This document shows, piece after piece, positions 31,890 through 43,536 of a DNA stretch of 64,000 bases; position 1 is the first letter of the stretch, and each line of letters begins with the position of its first letter. The notes below the pieces were generated by a model. That model saw only the letters and a program-made list of their open reading frames with translations, was not told the origin of the DNA and searched no databases. Location: positions 16,397,669 to 16,461,668 of the forward strand of contig AP025045.1 in NCBI GenBank assembly GCA_036186865.1, read 5' to 3'. The position numbers were made by a program, and so were the translations under genes. This stretch comes from Eustoma russellianum (lineage: Eukaryota; Streptophyta; Magnoliopsida; Gentianales; Gentianaceae).

Positions 31890-32808
31890 TTTTTTTAAAA
31901 CGAAAATTTTATTTATTCATGCAAAGCCTCACATATGGCGGAGAAAAACCATATTACACCTTCAGAGTATTCGAAATAATGAAATAATGAAACAATAATG
32001 ACATATCTCCAGTCATATATGATATGCCGCATTAAAACCTTGCCAAGAAAAACCACACTTGTGGATAAAACCTTGGCGAAGGAAAAAGCGTACATATTTA
32101 TATGACTGTCATTGATATAATGAGAATATAAATTGTGGTACAAATCCTTGAATGTTGTTGTCGTGTACAGTAATACGCCGATTGAGCTTAGGTGTCCGCA
32201 TCTGTGTCTTGTAGGAGACGTGAGAATCCAAACCTCAGAAAACATCCAGAAAGAGTAGTGGTCAATATAAGCATGAAACTGAGCAATCAAAGACTGATCG
32301 AGCAAGCACGTACCGAAGCCACCTTGGCAGTTGAAGTGCCAAGGCGACAAAGAAGAAATAATAGCCATTGGCTGCCACGTTATCAGATCCAAAAATGCAG
32401 TGCCCACATCCGAAATAAGTGTCGCCATTGTGATTTGAAACTAACACAAAAAGGAATAGAACATGAATATAGCAGCAGTGTCCAAAAGAAGAAACATGAA
32501 CCAAGTATGAAAATGATTACCCGAGTCGCCTTGTCCTAAAGGCCAAGGCGACAATGGTAAAAATCCCGCCATAGGAAGGCCTACGCAGCAATACTCCGAG
32601 CCATTCATTTTGTCCACACACGATAAGTAGGAATGTAGCTGATGATAGATCCAAAATACTCCCATGAAACAAAAAGGCTTGTTACACATTAAAAGTATAA
32701 AGTATGAAACATAGAGTAATGGATGTGCAACCATACCGTGCCTGCCTGTCACTCTAAGGTAACAGGCAGTAGAAGGGAACTCTGGCCAATCCTTATGGAA
32801 GACTGTAG
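31890..32808 (-). other. LINE2 3' UTR with three hairpins
   Basis: Non-coding in sense. Stems: CTGCCTGT/ACAGGCAG (32742-32769), GTCGCCTTG/CAAGGCGAC (32525-32552) and CCTTGGCA/TGCCAAGG (32322-32344), spaced about 210 bases apart. The last ~200 bases before poly(A) match the LINE1 3' end closely. Confidence 0.85.
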
Positions 32809-35800
32809 TCATGGCACCCGCAAATTAACAGAGGTCAGATCTAGTGCGACCGCCGCACGGACCAATGAAGGTAGAGTGTTCGAGGCAAAACGTTCCGTGC
32901 CTGGGTGGATCATTGCATGCTGCGCTAAATAATGTGCCGGCAGGTTCGCCTCGCGATAAACGTGGTAGCAAGAGAGACGATGTGTATGAACAAGTGATTG
33001 TAGCCATTGAAGATGTGGATTACCATGAACAATGAATGGTCGAGTCAACCGGTCTATCAATTGGGAGCAATCTGATTCCAGTATGATGGAACGGTAGAGT
33101 GGTAAGAAATAAAAGAGACTAAAAACTGCTGCTTGAATCTCTGCTTGGAAGGGTGTGCTTAAAGGGAGGCGAAAAGAAAGTGCTCCAACGCAGGACCCCC
33201 TGTGATCACGCAGTATTGCGCCTCCAGCTGCGTAACTGCGACCCGCAGCTGCGTCAACATTTAATTTCAATCTACCTGTGGGCGGCGTGATCCAGCGAAC
33301 AATCAATGGACGAGGAGGCCGAACAATAGGCAGCCAACGGAAAATATGACGTGATGTAGCAGACAACTTAGAGCCCGCAATCTTTTTGTGCCACAAAGTA
33401 ATCTCATATTGTATAGAGAACCGAAGAGAAAACGCTGTGATATGTGCGCTGTCGTCATAGATCAGGGAAGTATAAGCACACCAGATACGATGAACAATTA
33501 TCGCTGGTATGACGATTTTGTAAACTCCAATAAGTGTGGAGAGGGACGAGCGATACCACCATGAAAGAAGATATTGACGAAGATGTATTGATGTGGGAAG
33601 GGGACAATGTAGTTCACTTGCAAAATAGCACCAAATCGAGCGCGCAGAAGGACAATATAAAAGCACATGATCCACCGAAGCCGACTCACTCTTGCAGAAG
33701 GGGCATTGTGTCGGACGAGCCATTATGTATCGACCAAGATAATCCTCAAAAGGCAAAGTAGAATTGAAAATACGCCATAGAAACAATTTGATAGCCGGAG
33801 AATGATGTTTCGACCAAATAAATGAGGCAGAAAGCAGCTTTGGTGACGCAGTTCTACATATCTCATAGGCATTTTTTAGCGAGAAGTCTCCCAGCTGATT
33901 CGGCAACCACGATATCTGATCATTCTGCCGATCAGTGTATATTAAGCAAAAAGGATGAATTCGACATATAATTTTCCAAATAGGAGAGTCTGGCAAGCGA
34001 GAAAGATAATCACGACGATGTCCATATTTTGCATGCATATATCGGCTCCATAGGGTGGCATTCTGATGATATGACCACCAGATGCGGCAATAGAAAGCCT
34101 GTTGCAAACTATTCAAATCTCGAAGTCCTATGCCGCCCTCTGCCTATGGTTTAGTAAGCTTAGACCAGGAGACCCAATGATGTCGAGGACCCCAATAAAA
34201 AGTGGCCATCTTACGATGGATGATCTTAATAACTGACTTTGGTATACCACCTCCCGCCATAATGTGAATGGGTAATGCCGCGATGACTGATTGAAGCAAG
34301 ACTAGGCGTCCTGCAGTAGATAATAATTTGGAGTGCCACCCTTGAAGTCTATCATCAATATGTTGGAGTAACGTAACACAGTGATGTGCTCGTGGAATCC
34401 CTTTATGCAAATAAGAGCCAAGATAGCGGAATGGAAGATTGGAAAGACGCATACCCAGAGTAGTCGCAAATGTCTGTCGCTGATGTGGTGTTACTGCAGC
34501 AGAAGGAATAATACTGCTTTTCTGAAAGTTAACTTTCTGACCAGAAGCAGCTTCATATTGCGTAAGAAATGTGTGGAACCGTTGAAGATTTCGCTGAGTG
34601 CCTCGAAGAAAGATCAATAAGTCGTCTGCATATGCTAAATGTGTAATAGTGAAAGGAACGCGGCCCAAGCGAAAAGGCTGCAACTGTCCTGCTGCTGTCA
34701 ATTCTTTCAAGCCCCTACTAAAACCCTCTGCTGCTAAAATAAATAATAAAGGAGACAAAGGATCTCCTTGTTTGACCCCCCCGATGTGGCCGAAAGTAAG
34801 AAGAGGGATGTCCATTAATTAACACCGCTAAAGTGGTAGCCCGCAAGTGATTCAAAATTATTCGAGTGAAAAATCCCGAAAAACCGAACGCTTTGAATAT
34901 TAGCTCCAAATATTCCCAGCTGACTCTATCAAATGCCTTCATCATATCCAATTTGAGGCATAGCTGTGAGCCACCTCTGTCTAGCATATGGATCATTTCA
35001 CGAGCTAGTAAAACCTGCGTAGAAATGTCAGTACCTGGTAAAAAGCCTGTCTGCTCTGGAGAGATAAGTCGTGGCAATAATTTACATAGGCGGCTAGCAA
35101 TAATTCTGGTACAGACTTTACTGATAAAATTAGTGAGGCATATTGGACGATAATCACTGAATGTGGCCGGTGCGGATTTTTTTGGAATCAAAGTGATCAA
35201 TGCGCTAGCCATAACTCTAGGCTGGGGCACCCCAAGAAAGAATTCCTGTACCGCCAAAACAACATCCTTATGAATAATGGGCCAGCAAGATCTATAAAAA
35301 TTTCCATCAAAACCATCAGGTCCCGATGCACTATGGGGGTCCAAGTGCCAAACTTCATCTTTTATCTCATCTGATAATGGAAGCTGCGTTAGGGCAGAGT
35401 TATCATCTGCAGAGACAAGTATGGGAATGTGCCGAGTAATTTGCTCACAGTTGACAACAGGTTCTTGTGCAAATAAAGCAGTATAAAAGGACACAGCTTC
35501 TGCGCTGATATCTTCAGGGGCTGTGCAAATCGTGCCATCCGCTTTTTGTATATGTTGAATCCGAAGATGTAATCTGCGGCCCTTAACCAATGTATGATAA
35601 TAGCGAGTATTTGCATCACCCTCCTTTAACCATCTAACTCTCGCCTTTTGTTTCCAAAAATGCATCTCATAAGAAGAAGCCTGCAGGAAATCTGCCTTAG
35701 CACGATTATACTCCATCCGATTGGCCTCTGTGGGTTGCGTGTCCCAACGTTCTTCCGCACGAGTAAGGAGAACTTCAGCTTGTTGAACTCGAGAGAATAT

Positions 35801-36670
35801 ATTGCCGAATATATCTTTATTCTATTGTTGCACATCCTTTTTGAATTTAAATAACTTTGTGTAGAAGCCATGCATACCACCTGTTGTAGGATATGAAGCC
35901 CACGCATCGCGCATGTAAGTATAGAAATCTGGATGAAGAAGCCAAGAGTCCAAAAAGCGGAACGAACGATGAGATGTAGCTGTAATGTTTCGGCACTTAA
36001 GCAACAGCGGGGTATGATCTGAAGTAATTCTGGGAAGATGAGTAAGTTGAATATCTTCAAATTTATCATGGAAACCAGTATTCAGGAACAACCAATCAAG
36101 ACGCCGGCGGACCCGACCGAGACCGCGGCCATCAGACCAGGTGAATCTAGAGCCATGGAAAGGTGGTGACATCAAAGCACATGCCTCTATACAATCATTG
36201 AAATCTTGTAAAACAGATAAGGATGGTCGCGAACGACCTTCGTGGTCGGATAGAGATCGGAATGTATTAAAATCACCACCGAGAACCCAAGGCAATGTTG
36301 AATTCGCAGAAAAAGTGCATAAAGAAGACCATAAAGATTGACGTAGAGATGGAGTATGATTGCCATATACTGCCGACAAAACAAAAGTATACTGTAGAGG
36401 CCGATATGTCAAAGTAAAATGCACAACCTGTTCGTCATCCTGCACTGTGACCAGCTCAAAGTGAGAGTTACGCCAGAAAAACCAAATACTCTCAGAAGTC
36501 GACGCATAGGAATTAGAAAAACCGAACTCCAAAGCATAATGAGAAATAGTGTCTGATGTATGTTTAGGTTCTATAATAACAAGTATGTTTAACCGATGCT
36601 CATGAATTAATTGATGCAAACGTGGCTTGGAGGCCCGAAAGCCTCTGATGTTCCATATCATAGTATTCAT
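32809..36670 (-). pseudogene. LINE2 ORF2: AP endonuclease, reverse transcriptase, zinc region, RNase H (broken)
   Basis: It starts at ATG 36670 (MNTMIWNIRGF), overlapping the ORF1 end by 71 bases. AP-type endonuclease occupies the first ~240 aa (VIIEPKH, WVLGGDFN, SRFTWSDGRG, ITSDHTPLL). Reverse transcriptase shows SASGPDGFDG, YRPICLTNFISK, QTGFLPGTDI, KLDMMKAFDRVSW, KQGDPLSP and the AYADD active site. A zinc-binding region (CPFCKSE, DHVLLYC) and C-terminal RNase H (LNVDAAAG, AEIQAAVFS, LESDCS, REANLPAHYLAQ) follow. Breaks: TAG at 35822-35824 (Trp in LINE1), one extra base in the C7 run 34776-34782 (G7 in sense) before GVKQGD, and TAG at 34144-34146. Otherwise the frame is intact. Confidence 0.94.
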
Positions 36671-37910
36671 TGTAAAAGTGTAGAGTCACTTCCCTGGATC
36701 GCATGTGAAGCACTGCGCATAAGAATGAAGGATGGAGGCAGTGGAGGAAGATCCTTCTTAGCTCGACGTTTTCTACGAGGAACCACCTGTATAAAGTCTT
36801 CTGTGGATCTTGCAGGCGAGAGATTAAAGTGTCTATGTTAGGTGAAGGAGGTAGCTGCTGGATGCGGCAGGCAACCTCTGCTGGAACCATGGGTATCTCT
36901 TGAGGAGCTGTCTCTGGTAAGTCATTATCCGACGAATGCCCTAATTCCCCAGAATCCTGAGTATCACGCATAGGCTCCACAAGCTCGTCGTGATGATCTG
37001 CGAGAGGAGCTGCATCTGGATCGAGAGATCGCAGAGGAGCTGCATCTGGAGTGATGGAGGTCAGAGGAGCTTGTGTGTTCGAAGATGGCGGAGTAGTGTC
37101 TGGGAGATTTTGCTGTGTGGTGGGGCGTTTCTTAACCGGAGTCCAGCGCTGAGCTGGTGGTCGCCGCGGAGGGGGCGGTGGGGGAGGTGGTATGGCGGAC
37201 TCTGATGGCGGTGTGCATGACCCAGCTGCATGACCTAAACGTCTGCAGGAGGTACAAAACAAAGGCAAGTCTTCATAAATTATGGTTTGTAATATAAACC
37301 GGCCCTTCGCTTGAAGATAGATCTTTGGCGGTAAGTCCTTCGAAACATCAACTTCCACACATACACGTGCAACCGAAGTTCGCAACCCATCTTTTGTTGC
37401 AACATCAAGTTTAATTGGACAGCCTATGGGCTTAACAATCTCAAACAATGCCTCTTTGCGATGAAGATGGATTGGAAGTCAAGGCAAGGCTATCCAAACC
37501 GGAACGATTGGCACATCCGTTGAAGGATTAAAATCAACAGTCCATTTTGTTATACGCATATGACACCAAGAAATAAACCATGAACGCCGATAAAAGCAAC
37601 GTAAATAATCCGCTTCATTGGTAAAATTTAGCAGTATATGCGACTGATCAATAAGAGTAATGTGAAGATCTTGATGAAAACCGATTTTCTCAAAAACATC
37701 TCTAATCACCTTCAATGGAGGTCTCCCATACCAAAAAGTACCCACCAATGAATATTTGAAAGGAGCAGCAAGGTCATCAATTTCTGAATCTGAAAACGAG
37801 ATTAAAGGAATACCTTTATATCGAGAAATAGTTTTGGGCGAAATGCTGATGGCTTGAGCCGAAGAAGAGCCGGCGACGATATCTGCGAATGTCGGCGCGG
37901 ATGAAGCCAT
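36600..37910 (-). pseudogene. LINE2 ORF1: nucleic-acid-binding protein (one stop)
   Basis: Begins MASSAPTFADIVAG at 37910. The first ~140 residues resemble the DUF4283 domain common in plant LINE ORF1 proteins (YSLVGTFWYGRPPLKVI, FHQDLHITLID, LRCFYRRSWFI). TGA at 37479-37481 breaks the frame after WIALP; the same frame resumes with LPIHLHRKEALFEIVKPIG, then a CCHC knuckle (CTSCRRLGHAAGSC), a proline-rich linker and an acidic, low-complexity tail. The likely role is RNA binding in the LINE ribonucleoprotein, inferred from the family. 437 codons in all including the internal stop, overlapping the ORF2 start. Confidence 0.9.
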
Positions 37911-38051
37911 GAAGATCGTCGATACGCAAGCCGATCAAAACGTGTGAAACAATGGAATCAAAGAATGGAGAACAATATGGGGAGAAAGATGCCGGCAGAA
38001 CTGCGAGTTGATTCCGGCAGCAGCAGCGGCGGCAGAAGCCGCGAATTCACA
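37911..38051 (-). other. LINE2 5' UTR
   Basis: 141 bases upstream of ORF1, starting with a GCC/GCTGCT-rich stretch next to the target duplication. GC-rich compared with the surroundings; it would contain the internal promoter if the copy is full length. Confidence 0.65.
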
Positions 38052-38064
38052 CACACAGGAGGTT

Positions 38065-39992
38065 GAAAAGTATAAAAGTGAATGGTCATCGGAAGATAAA
38101 AAGAAAATGTCCATGAATGCTAAAGCTATGCAATTACTTTTAAATGGACTTACAACTTCTGAAGCAGGATATGTGTCAAATTGTACAAGCGCACACGACA
38201 TGTGGAAATCACTTGCATTAAAGCATGAAGGTACTAGTGGTGTTAAAGAGTCAAAAACAAACATGCTTATGACAGAATTAGAGACTTTCAAAATGTTGCC
38301 GAACGAATCCATAACATCTATGGATTTGAGGATTACTAATATTTTCAATGCCCTTGAAGCTTTAGGGAAGTCATTTTCGAACAATGAAAAGGTTCAAAAG
38401 GTGCTACGAAGCCTTCCTGTTGAATGGGATCCAAAGATGACTGCAATCGAGGAGACAAAATCAATCACCAAGATGGATGAATTGATCGGGTCTCTTAAAG
38501 TCTATGAGGTAAAGTTAAACCAACGGAAGTCCGAGTCATCTAAATCATCAAGTAAGTCAATAGCCTTCAAAACAACTGAAACACATACAAATAATGATGA
38601 CAGTAATAGTGATACTGAATTAGATGATGACTTGATATTAATAGCAAGAAAACTTAGGAAGTTTTTCAAGCACCCTAATAGGAATAGACAACGTTCTTCT
38701 TCTTCTTCTTCTCAACCTAGGAAAAATAACACAAATAAATGGTATAATAAAGAATTAAAGTGTTATGAATGCAGTAAAAAGGACATATTTCATACGATTG
38801 TCCTACGAAGAAAAATAATAATAATAACAACAATAATAAACAAGCCAAGGACAAGGAGGCACAAACGACAAAGACAAAGGAGTCTAAGGCAAGGAAAGGG
38901 AAACGAGCAATGAAGGTGAGCACATGGAGCGACTCATCTGACTCAGAATCCGAAACTGAGGAAGCTCAAGTCTGCTTCGTATGAAACGAGGTATGTTCTT
39001 CATCTGATAGTGATTCTGATAGTGACATGACATTTGATGAAATGTATGAAGAGTTCTTAAGAATGCATGCTCACTGTAAGAGGCTCTCTAAAGAAAAGAA
39101 GAAACTAATTGAAGAAAATAACAAGTTGAAGACGTCTAATTTGGAATTTTCCGATCAATTAGAATCTCTTAAACAAGAGTCTACTAATAATCTTGATTCT
39201 TTAGAGAATAAAATTGAATCATATAGGAAATATGAACAAAAGATAAAAACGGAAAATAATCTGTTAAAGTCCAAGTTGGAAAATTGTGAACATGAGATAG
39301 TACAACTTAAATCTTCTAAACTTAACTTAGAAAAAATGTTAGAACAATTTAAATCGGGTGCAAATATGTTAGATACACTTATCTCATCACAAAAGTATGG
39401 AAATGATAAAACCGGCTTAGGCTATAAAGAAGAAAATGAAAAAGTAAATAAAAAGACTAAGTTTGTTTCATCTAGTACAAAGTTGCCATATAATACAAAA
39501 TCAACTTTGCCTGCTACATCGTCTTCTACACCTTCTTCTACTTATATCAAGGCAAAAATACCCACCAATATACATACGCATAAACATACATCCAGGCCAA
39601 ATTTTGCATCTAGACAACCTAGAAATTATGCCTATATATATACGAATACAACTAGAAAGAATAAAATGCAACCAACTTATTATGAACCTAAGTATAGGCA
39701 ACACTCTTATAAGTCTTATAGAAATGCCTATGAACACACTTATATAGCGCCATTCAAGAAACAAAATCACATGCCTTATACACATTAAAGAAATCAGCCA
39801 TCATATAATGATTATCAACCATGGCGCAACATGTATAACAATGCATCTTCACCTATGTGGAATAATCATCAATATGCTTATCCTTCTTATTTTAACCATG
39901 CTAAAAATGTGCCTAAAAGGTATGTTCAAGTTTGGATACCTGAGGGTTATCTAAGCAAGAATAATGCCTCTAACATTCAAGGACCCAAATAA
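38065..39992 (+). pseudogene. gag: Gag of copia B, main piece (after LINE2)
   Basis: Continues the frame broken by LINE2: EKYKSEWSSEDKKKMSMNAKAMQ, LPVEWDPK, LIGSLKVYEVKLNQRKSES. A one-base deletion near 38780 hits the CCHC knuckle (CYECSKK, then GHISYDC-like sequence in the next frame). TGA at 38981-38983 and TAA at 39786-39788 follow. The later part has the acidic DSDSDSD patch, a coiled coil (KRLSKEKKKLIEENNKL to LEKMLEQFKSG), DKTGLGY, a basic Tyr/His-rich tail and VQVWIPEGYLSKN. The last stop TAA (39990-39992) comes after QGPK, where related elements read on as GPK-x-x-VPK. Confidence 0.9.
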
Positions 39993-40019
39993 AGGGTACC
40001 TAATACTTTGTCTCCATTA

Positions 40020-43000
40020 TAGGATAAACGCAAGGAATGCAAGAAGGAGGCAAACTCAAAGAATCTAAAAACCAAATGGTTTTTAGATAGTGGATATTCG
40101 AGGCATATGACGGGGAACCCCAAACTATTCATCGAATTGGAACATATCAAGAATGGAGGAAAAGTAACATTCGGTGACAACAACAAAGGACAAGTTGTTG
40201 GAAAAGAAACAATTGGGCACCCTAACACATTTCAAATACGAAATGTGTTGTTAGTAAGCAATCTCTCTTATAATTTACTTAGTATTTCACAACTTATAGA
40301 TTGTGGTTACAATGTCTCTTTTCTTCCCAGTTCATGTGATATAATAAATGAAAAAGGAGAAATAGTTTTAAAGGAAATAGAGATGGTAATATTTATACTC
40401 TTACCTTAGATAATATGTTAGATGCTAAGGTTAAGTGTTCGATATCACATGACTTAGATGTGAATTTATGGCATAGAAGATTAGGCCATATAGGAATTTC
40501 AACCATTAAGAAATTATCTAAGAAGAATTTAGTTAGAGGAATGCCTAAGTTAGACTTAGATAATTTTCAAATGTGTGAAACATGTATTAAAGGAAAACAC
40601 ATCAAAGAAACATTAAAACAGAAACATGAAGTGAGTACTAGTCATGTACTAGAATTGCTTCATCTAGACTTATTTGGTCCAAGTAGGACAAGAAGTCTAG
40701 GTGGACACTACTATGTATGGGTCATACTAGATGATTACTCACGCTACACATGGACATTGTTCTTAACACACAAAGACGATGCTCCATTAGCAATCGAAAC
40801 CCTTATTAAGCAACTTGAAAACATTTATGAAGAAAATGTTAAAAGGATTAGAAGTGATAGAGGTGGAGAATTTTAAAACAAAAACGTAATCAAATTTTGC
40901 GAACTATATGGAATCAAACATGAATTCTCACCACCTTGAACACCACAACTCAATGGAGTTGTTGAACGTAAAAATAGAACGATTCAAGAAGATGCTAGGA
41001 CAATGCTTTGTGAAAATAAATTACCTAAATATTTATGGGCTGAAGCTGTTAGTTGTGCATGCTATATTATAAATAGGCTTACTATAAGAAAGAAGTTAAA
41101 TAAAACACCTTATGAATTGCTAAACAATAGACAACCTAAGATAGATTATCATAAAGTATTTGGATGTAAGTGTTTTGTGCTGAATACTAAGGATAATCTA
41201 GATAAGTTTGAACAAAAGTCTATTGAATGCATATTTGTTGGTTATTCTACTAACTCAAGAGCATATAGGTGTTATAATCCTGCATCTAGAAAGATAATTG
41301 AATCCATACATGTAAAATTCAATGAAAATGCATGCTTTGAAGTTAGTGATAAACATCAACATAAACAAGAAACAAATGTTGAAAATATGTTTGACGATGA
41401 TGTATTATTTGAGCCTGTACTTGATCATCTAGAACCAACTCCCCCTGAACAAGACATGCATGAACCCTTAGATGAAATAAATGAAGAAACTTTGCATTTA
41501 GAAGATAATACAACTAATGATCCAATTACATATGATAATGTTCACACTAATGAAACATTTGTACAAGATGAGGGTAAACATAGTCAATCTAGGAATTGGT
41601 GGCATCCTAGAGAATTAATCATTGGGGATCCAAGTGTTGGGGTTAGAACATGTAGAAACATAAGTCAACTTGAAGGACATAGCTTAACCTCACACTTAGA
41701 ACCTAAGAATGTAAAGGAAACCTTAGGTGATATATCTTGGATAAATGCTATGCATGAGGAATTAAATCAATTCACAAGACATAATGTGTGGGACTTAGTA
41801 CCTAAACCCAAAAACAAGTCAATAATAGGAACGAAATGGGTGTTTATGAATAAAATGGATGAACAAGGAAAAATTACGAGAAATAAAGCTAGGCTAGTCA
41901 CACAAGGTTATAATCAACAAGGAATAGATTATGAGGAAACCTTTGCACCCGTTGCATGACTAGAAGCAATTAGATAGTTACTTGCGATTGCAAGTCTAAG
42001 CAATATTAAGCTCTTCCAAATGGATGTCAAGAGTGCAGTCTTGAATGGATAGATCCAAGAAGAGGTGTTTGACAAACAACCCCCTGGATTCGAAGATCCA
42101 AAGAATCCTAATCATGTGTACAAGATTAAGAAAGCTTTATATGGTTTAAAACAAGCTCCAAGAGCTTGGTATGATATATTTGCAAACTTTCTTATTGCAA
42201 ATAATTATCAAAGGGGAACCATAGACAACACATTGTTCCTAAGAAGAAAAGATAATGATTTGTGCAAATCTATGTAGACGATATAATCTTTGGTTCAACC
42301 AACCCTACCTTAGTAAAAGACTTCGAAGAGTGTATGAAGTCAGAATTTGAAATGTCAATGGTAGGAGAATTGAATTACTTCTTAGGGCTTCAAATCCAAC
42401 AAACCCCTCAAGGAATTCACATTAGCCAACTTAAGTATGTCAATGATATAATTAAGAAGTTTGGATTTGAAGAGTTGAAACCTACAACTACCCCCATGAG
42501 TGTTAGCACCAAACTTGATAAGGATGAAAATGGTAAACCTTTTGATGACACACTCTATAGGCCTATGATTGGATCACTGTTATACTTAACTGCATCAAGA
42601 CCTGATATTATGTTTAGTGTGTGTATGTGTGCTAGGTTTCAATTTTGTCCTAAGATATCACATTACAATGCAGTGAAAAAGATCTTTAGATATCTTAAGC
42701 ATACACCTCACTTAGGACTTTGGTATGATAGAAATGCTAAGTTGGAATTGTACGCATATAGTGATGCGGATTATGGTGGTTGCAAATTAGATAGAAAATC
42801 CACTAGTGGTACTTGTCAATTCATCGGAACCAACTTGATTTCTTGGTTTTCTAAAAAGCAAGCTAGTGTAGCTCTTTCTACCACTGAAGCCGAGTATATC
42901 GCTTTGAGTTTATGTACTAGCCAAATACTTTGGCTTAAACAGCAACTTAGTGATTTTGGCATTAAAATGAAAAAGATTCCAATTTTCTGCGATAGCACAA

Positions 43001-43224
43001 GTGCAATCAATCTTTCTCGGAATCCGGTGCTTCATTCTAAGGCCAAACACATTGAGGTGCGATACCACTTTCTTCGCGATCATGTTCAAAATGAGGATAT
43101 AGTGATAAACCATATAAGAACTGATCACCAAATTGCTGACATCTTCACCAAACCCCTTAATCAAGCCACTTTTGAAAACTTACGAGCCAAATTAGGAATG
43201 ATGACTTACGATACAATTGCATAG
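40020..43224 (+). pseudogene. pol: Pol of copia B: protease, integrase, reverse transcriptase, RNase H (many breaks)
   Basis: Opens in phase 0 right after CCATTATAG. Protease is WFLDSGYSRHMTG (Tyr for the usual Cys). The pre-integrase module (LWHRRLGHIG, CETCIKGKH) and integrase (HLDLFGPSR, LDDYSRY, SDRGGEF, NGVVERKNR) follow, then reverse transcriptase (WVFMNKMDEQG, LKQAPRAWY, IYVDDIIFGS) and RNase H (SDADYGGC, LSTTEAEYIA, CDSTSAINLS). Breaks: one-base losses near 40371 and 42260; stops at 40874 (TAA), 40937 (TGA), 41957 (TGA), 41975 (TAG) and 42050 (TAG). Two TGA stops stand where relatives have Arg, as CGA-to-TGA would give. It ends with LGMMTYDTIA. Confidence 0.93.
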
Positions 43225-43536
43225 TTCTATCTTTTGCATGATTTGCAAAACAAAGGGGGAGATAGAATAAGAACATGATTTTAGTTGGTAAGTCATGGAT
43301 TTTAGTTGGTAAGTCATAATGAATCATCTGCTAAGTTTTAATTGGTATAAATTTTGGAGCATATGCTAAGTTTTATTTGGTATAAATTTTGGAACATAGG
43401 TTAAGGAGGAGAGTATGAGTGGAGGGGGAGCAGCATACTATTCAAAAGTTGAAAACATTTGGTTAAATTTTTGGTTATAAGTTGTGACATTAAAATCATG
43501 TTAGGTTATTTTGAAAATCATCCAAAAGGGGGAGAA
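43225..43536 (+). promoter_or_regulatory. Polypurine tract region of copia B
   Basis: AAAAGGGGGAGAA abuts the 3' LTR (about 43524-43536). Two further blocks, AAAGGGGGAGAT (about 43252) and GGAGGGGGAGCAG (about 43419), lie between it and pol. Otherwise non-coding. Confidence 0.85.

Larger units (their letters stand above)
31890..38051 (-). mobile_element. LINE2: full-length L1-type LINE inserted antisense in copia B gag
   Basis: Minus strand: 5' UTR (37911-38051), ORF1, ORF2, 3' UTR and short poly(A), seen as a T run at 31888-31896. A 13-bp target duplication CACACAGGAGGTT flanks it (31877-31889, 38052-38064), as expected for target-primed reverse transcription. About 6.16 kb, so not 5'-truncated, unusual for a LINE copy. 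Confidence 0.95.

Noticed and set aside
32192..33761. Plus-strand open frames over LINE2
   Set aside because: Antisense shadows of the LINE2 ORF2 and 3' UTR; no recognised domain.
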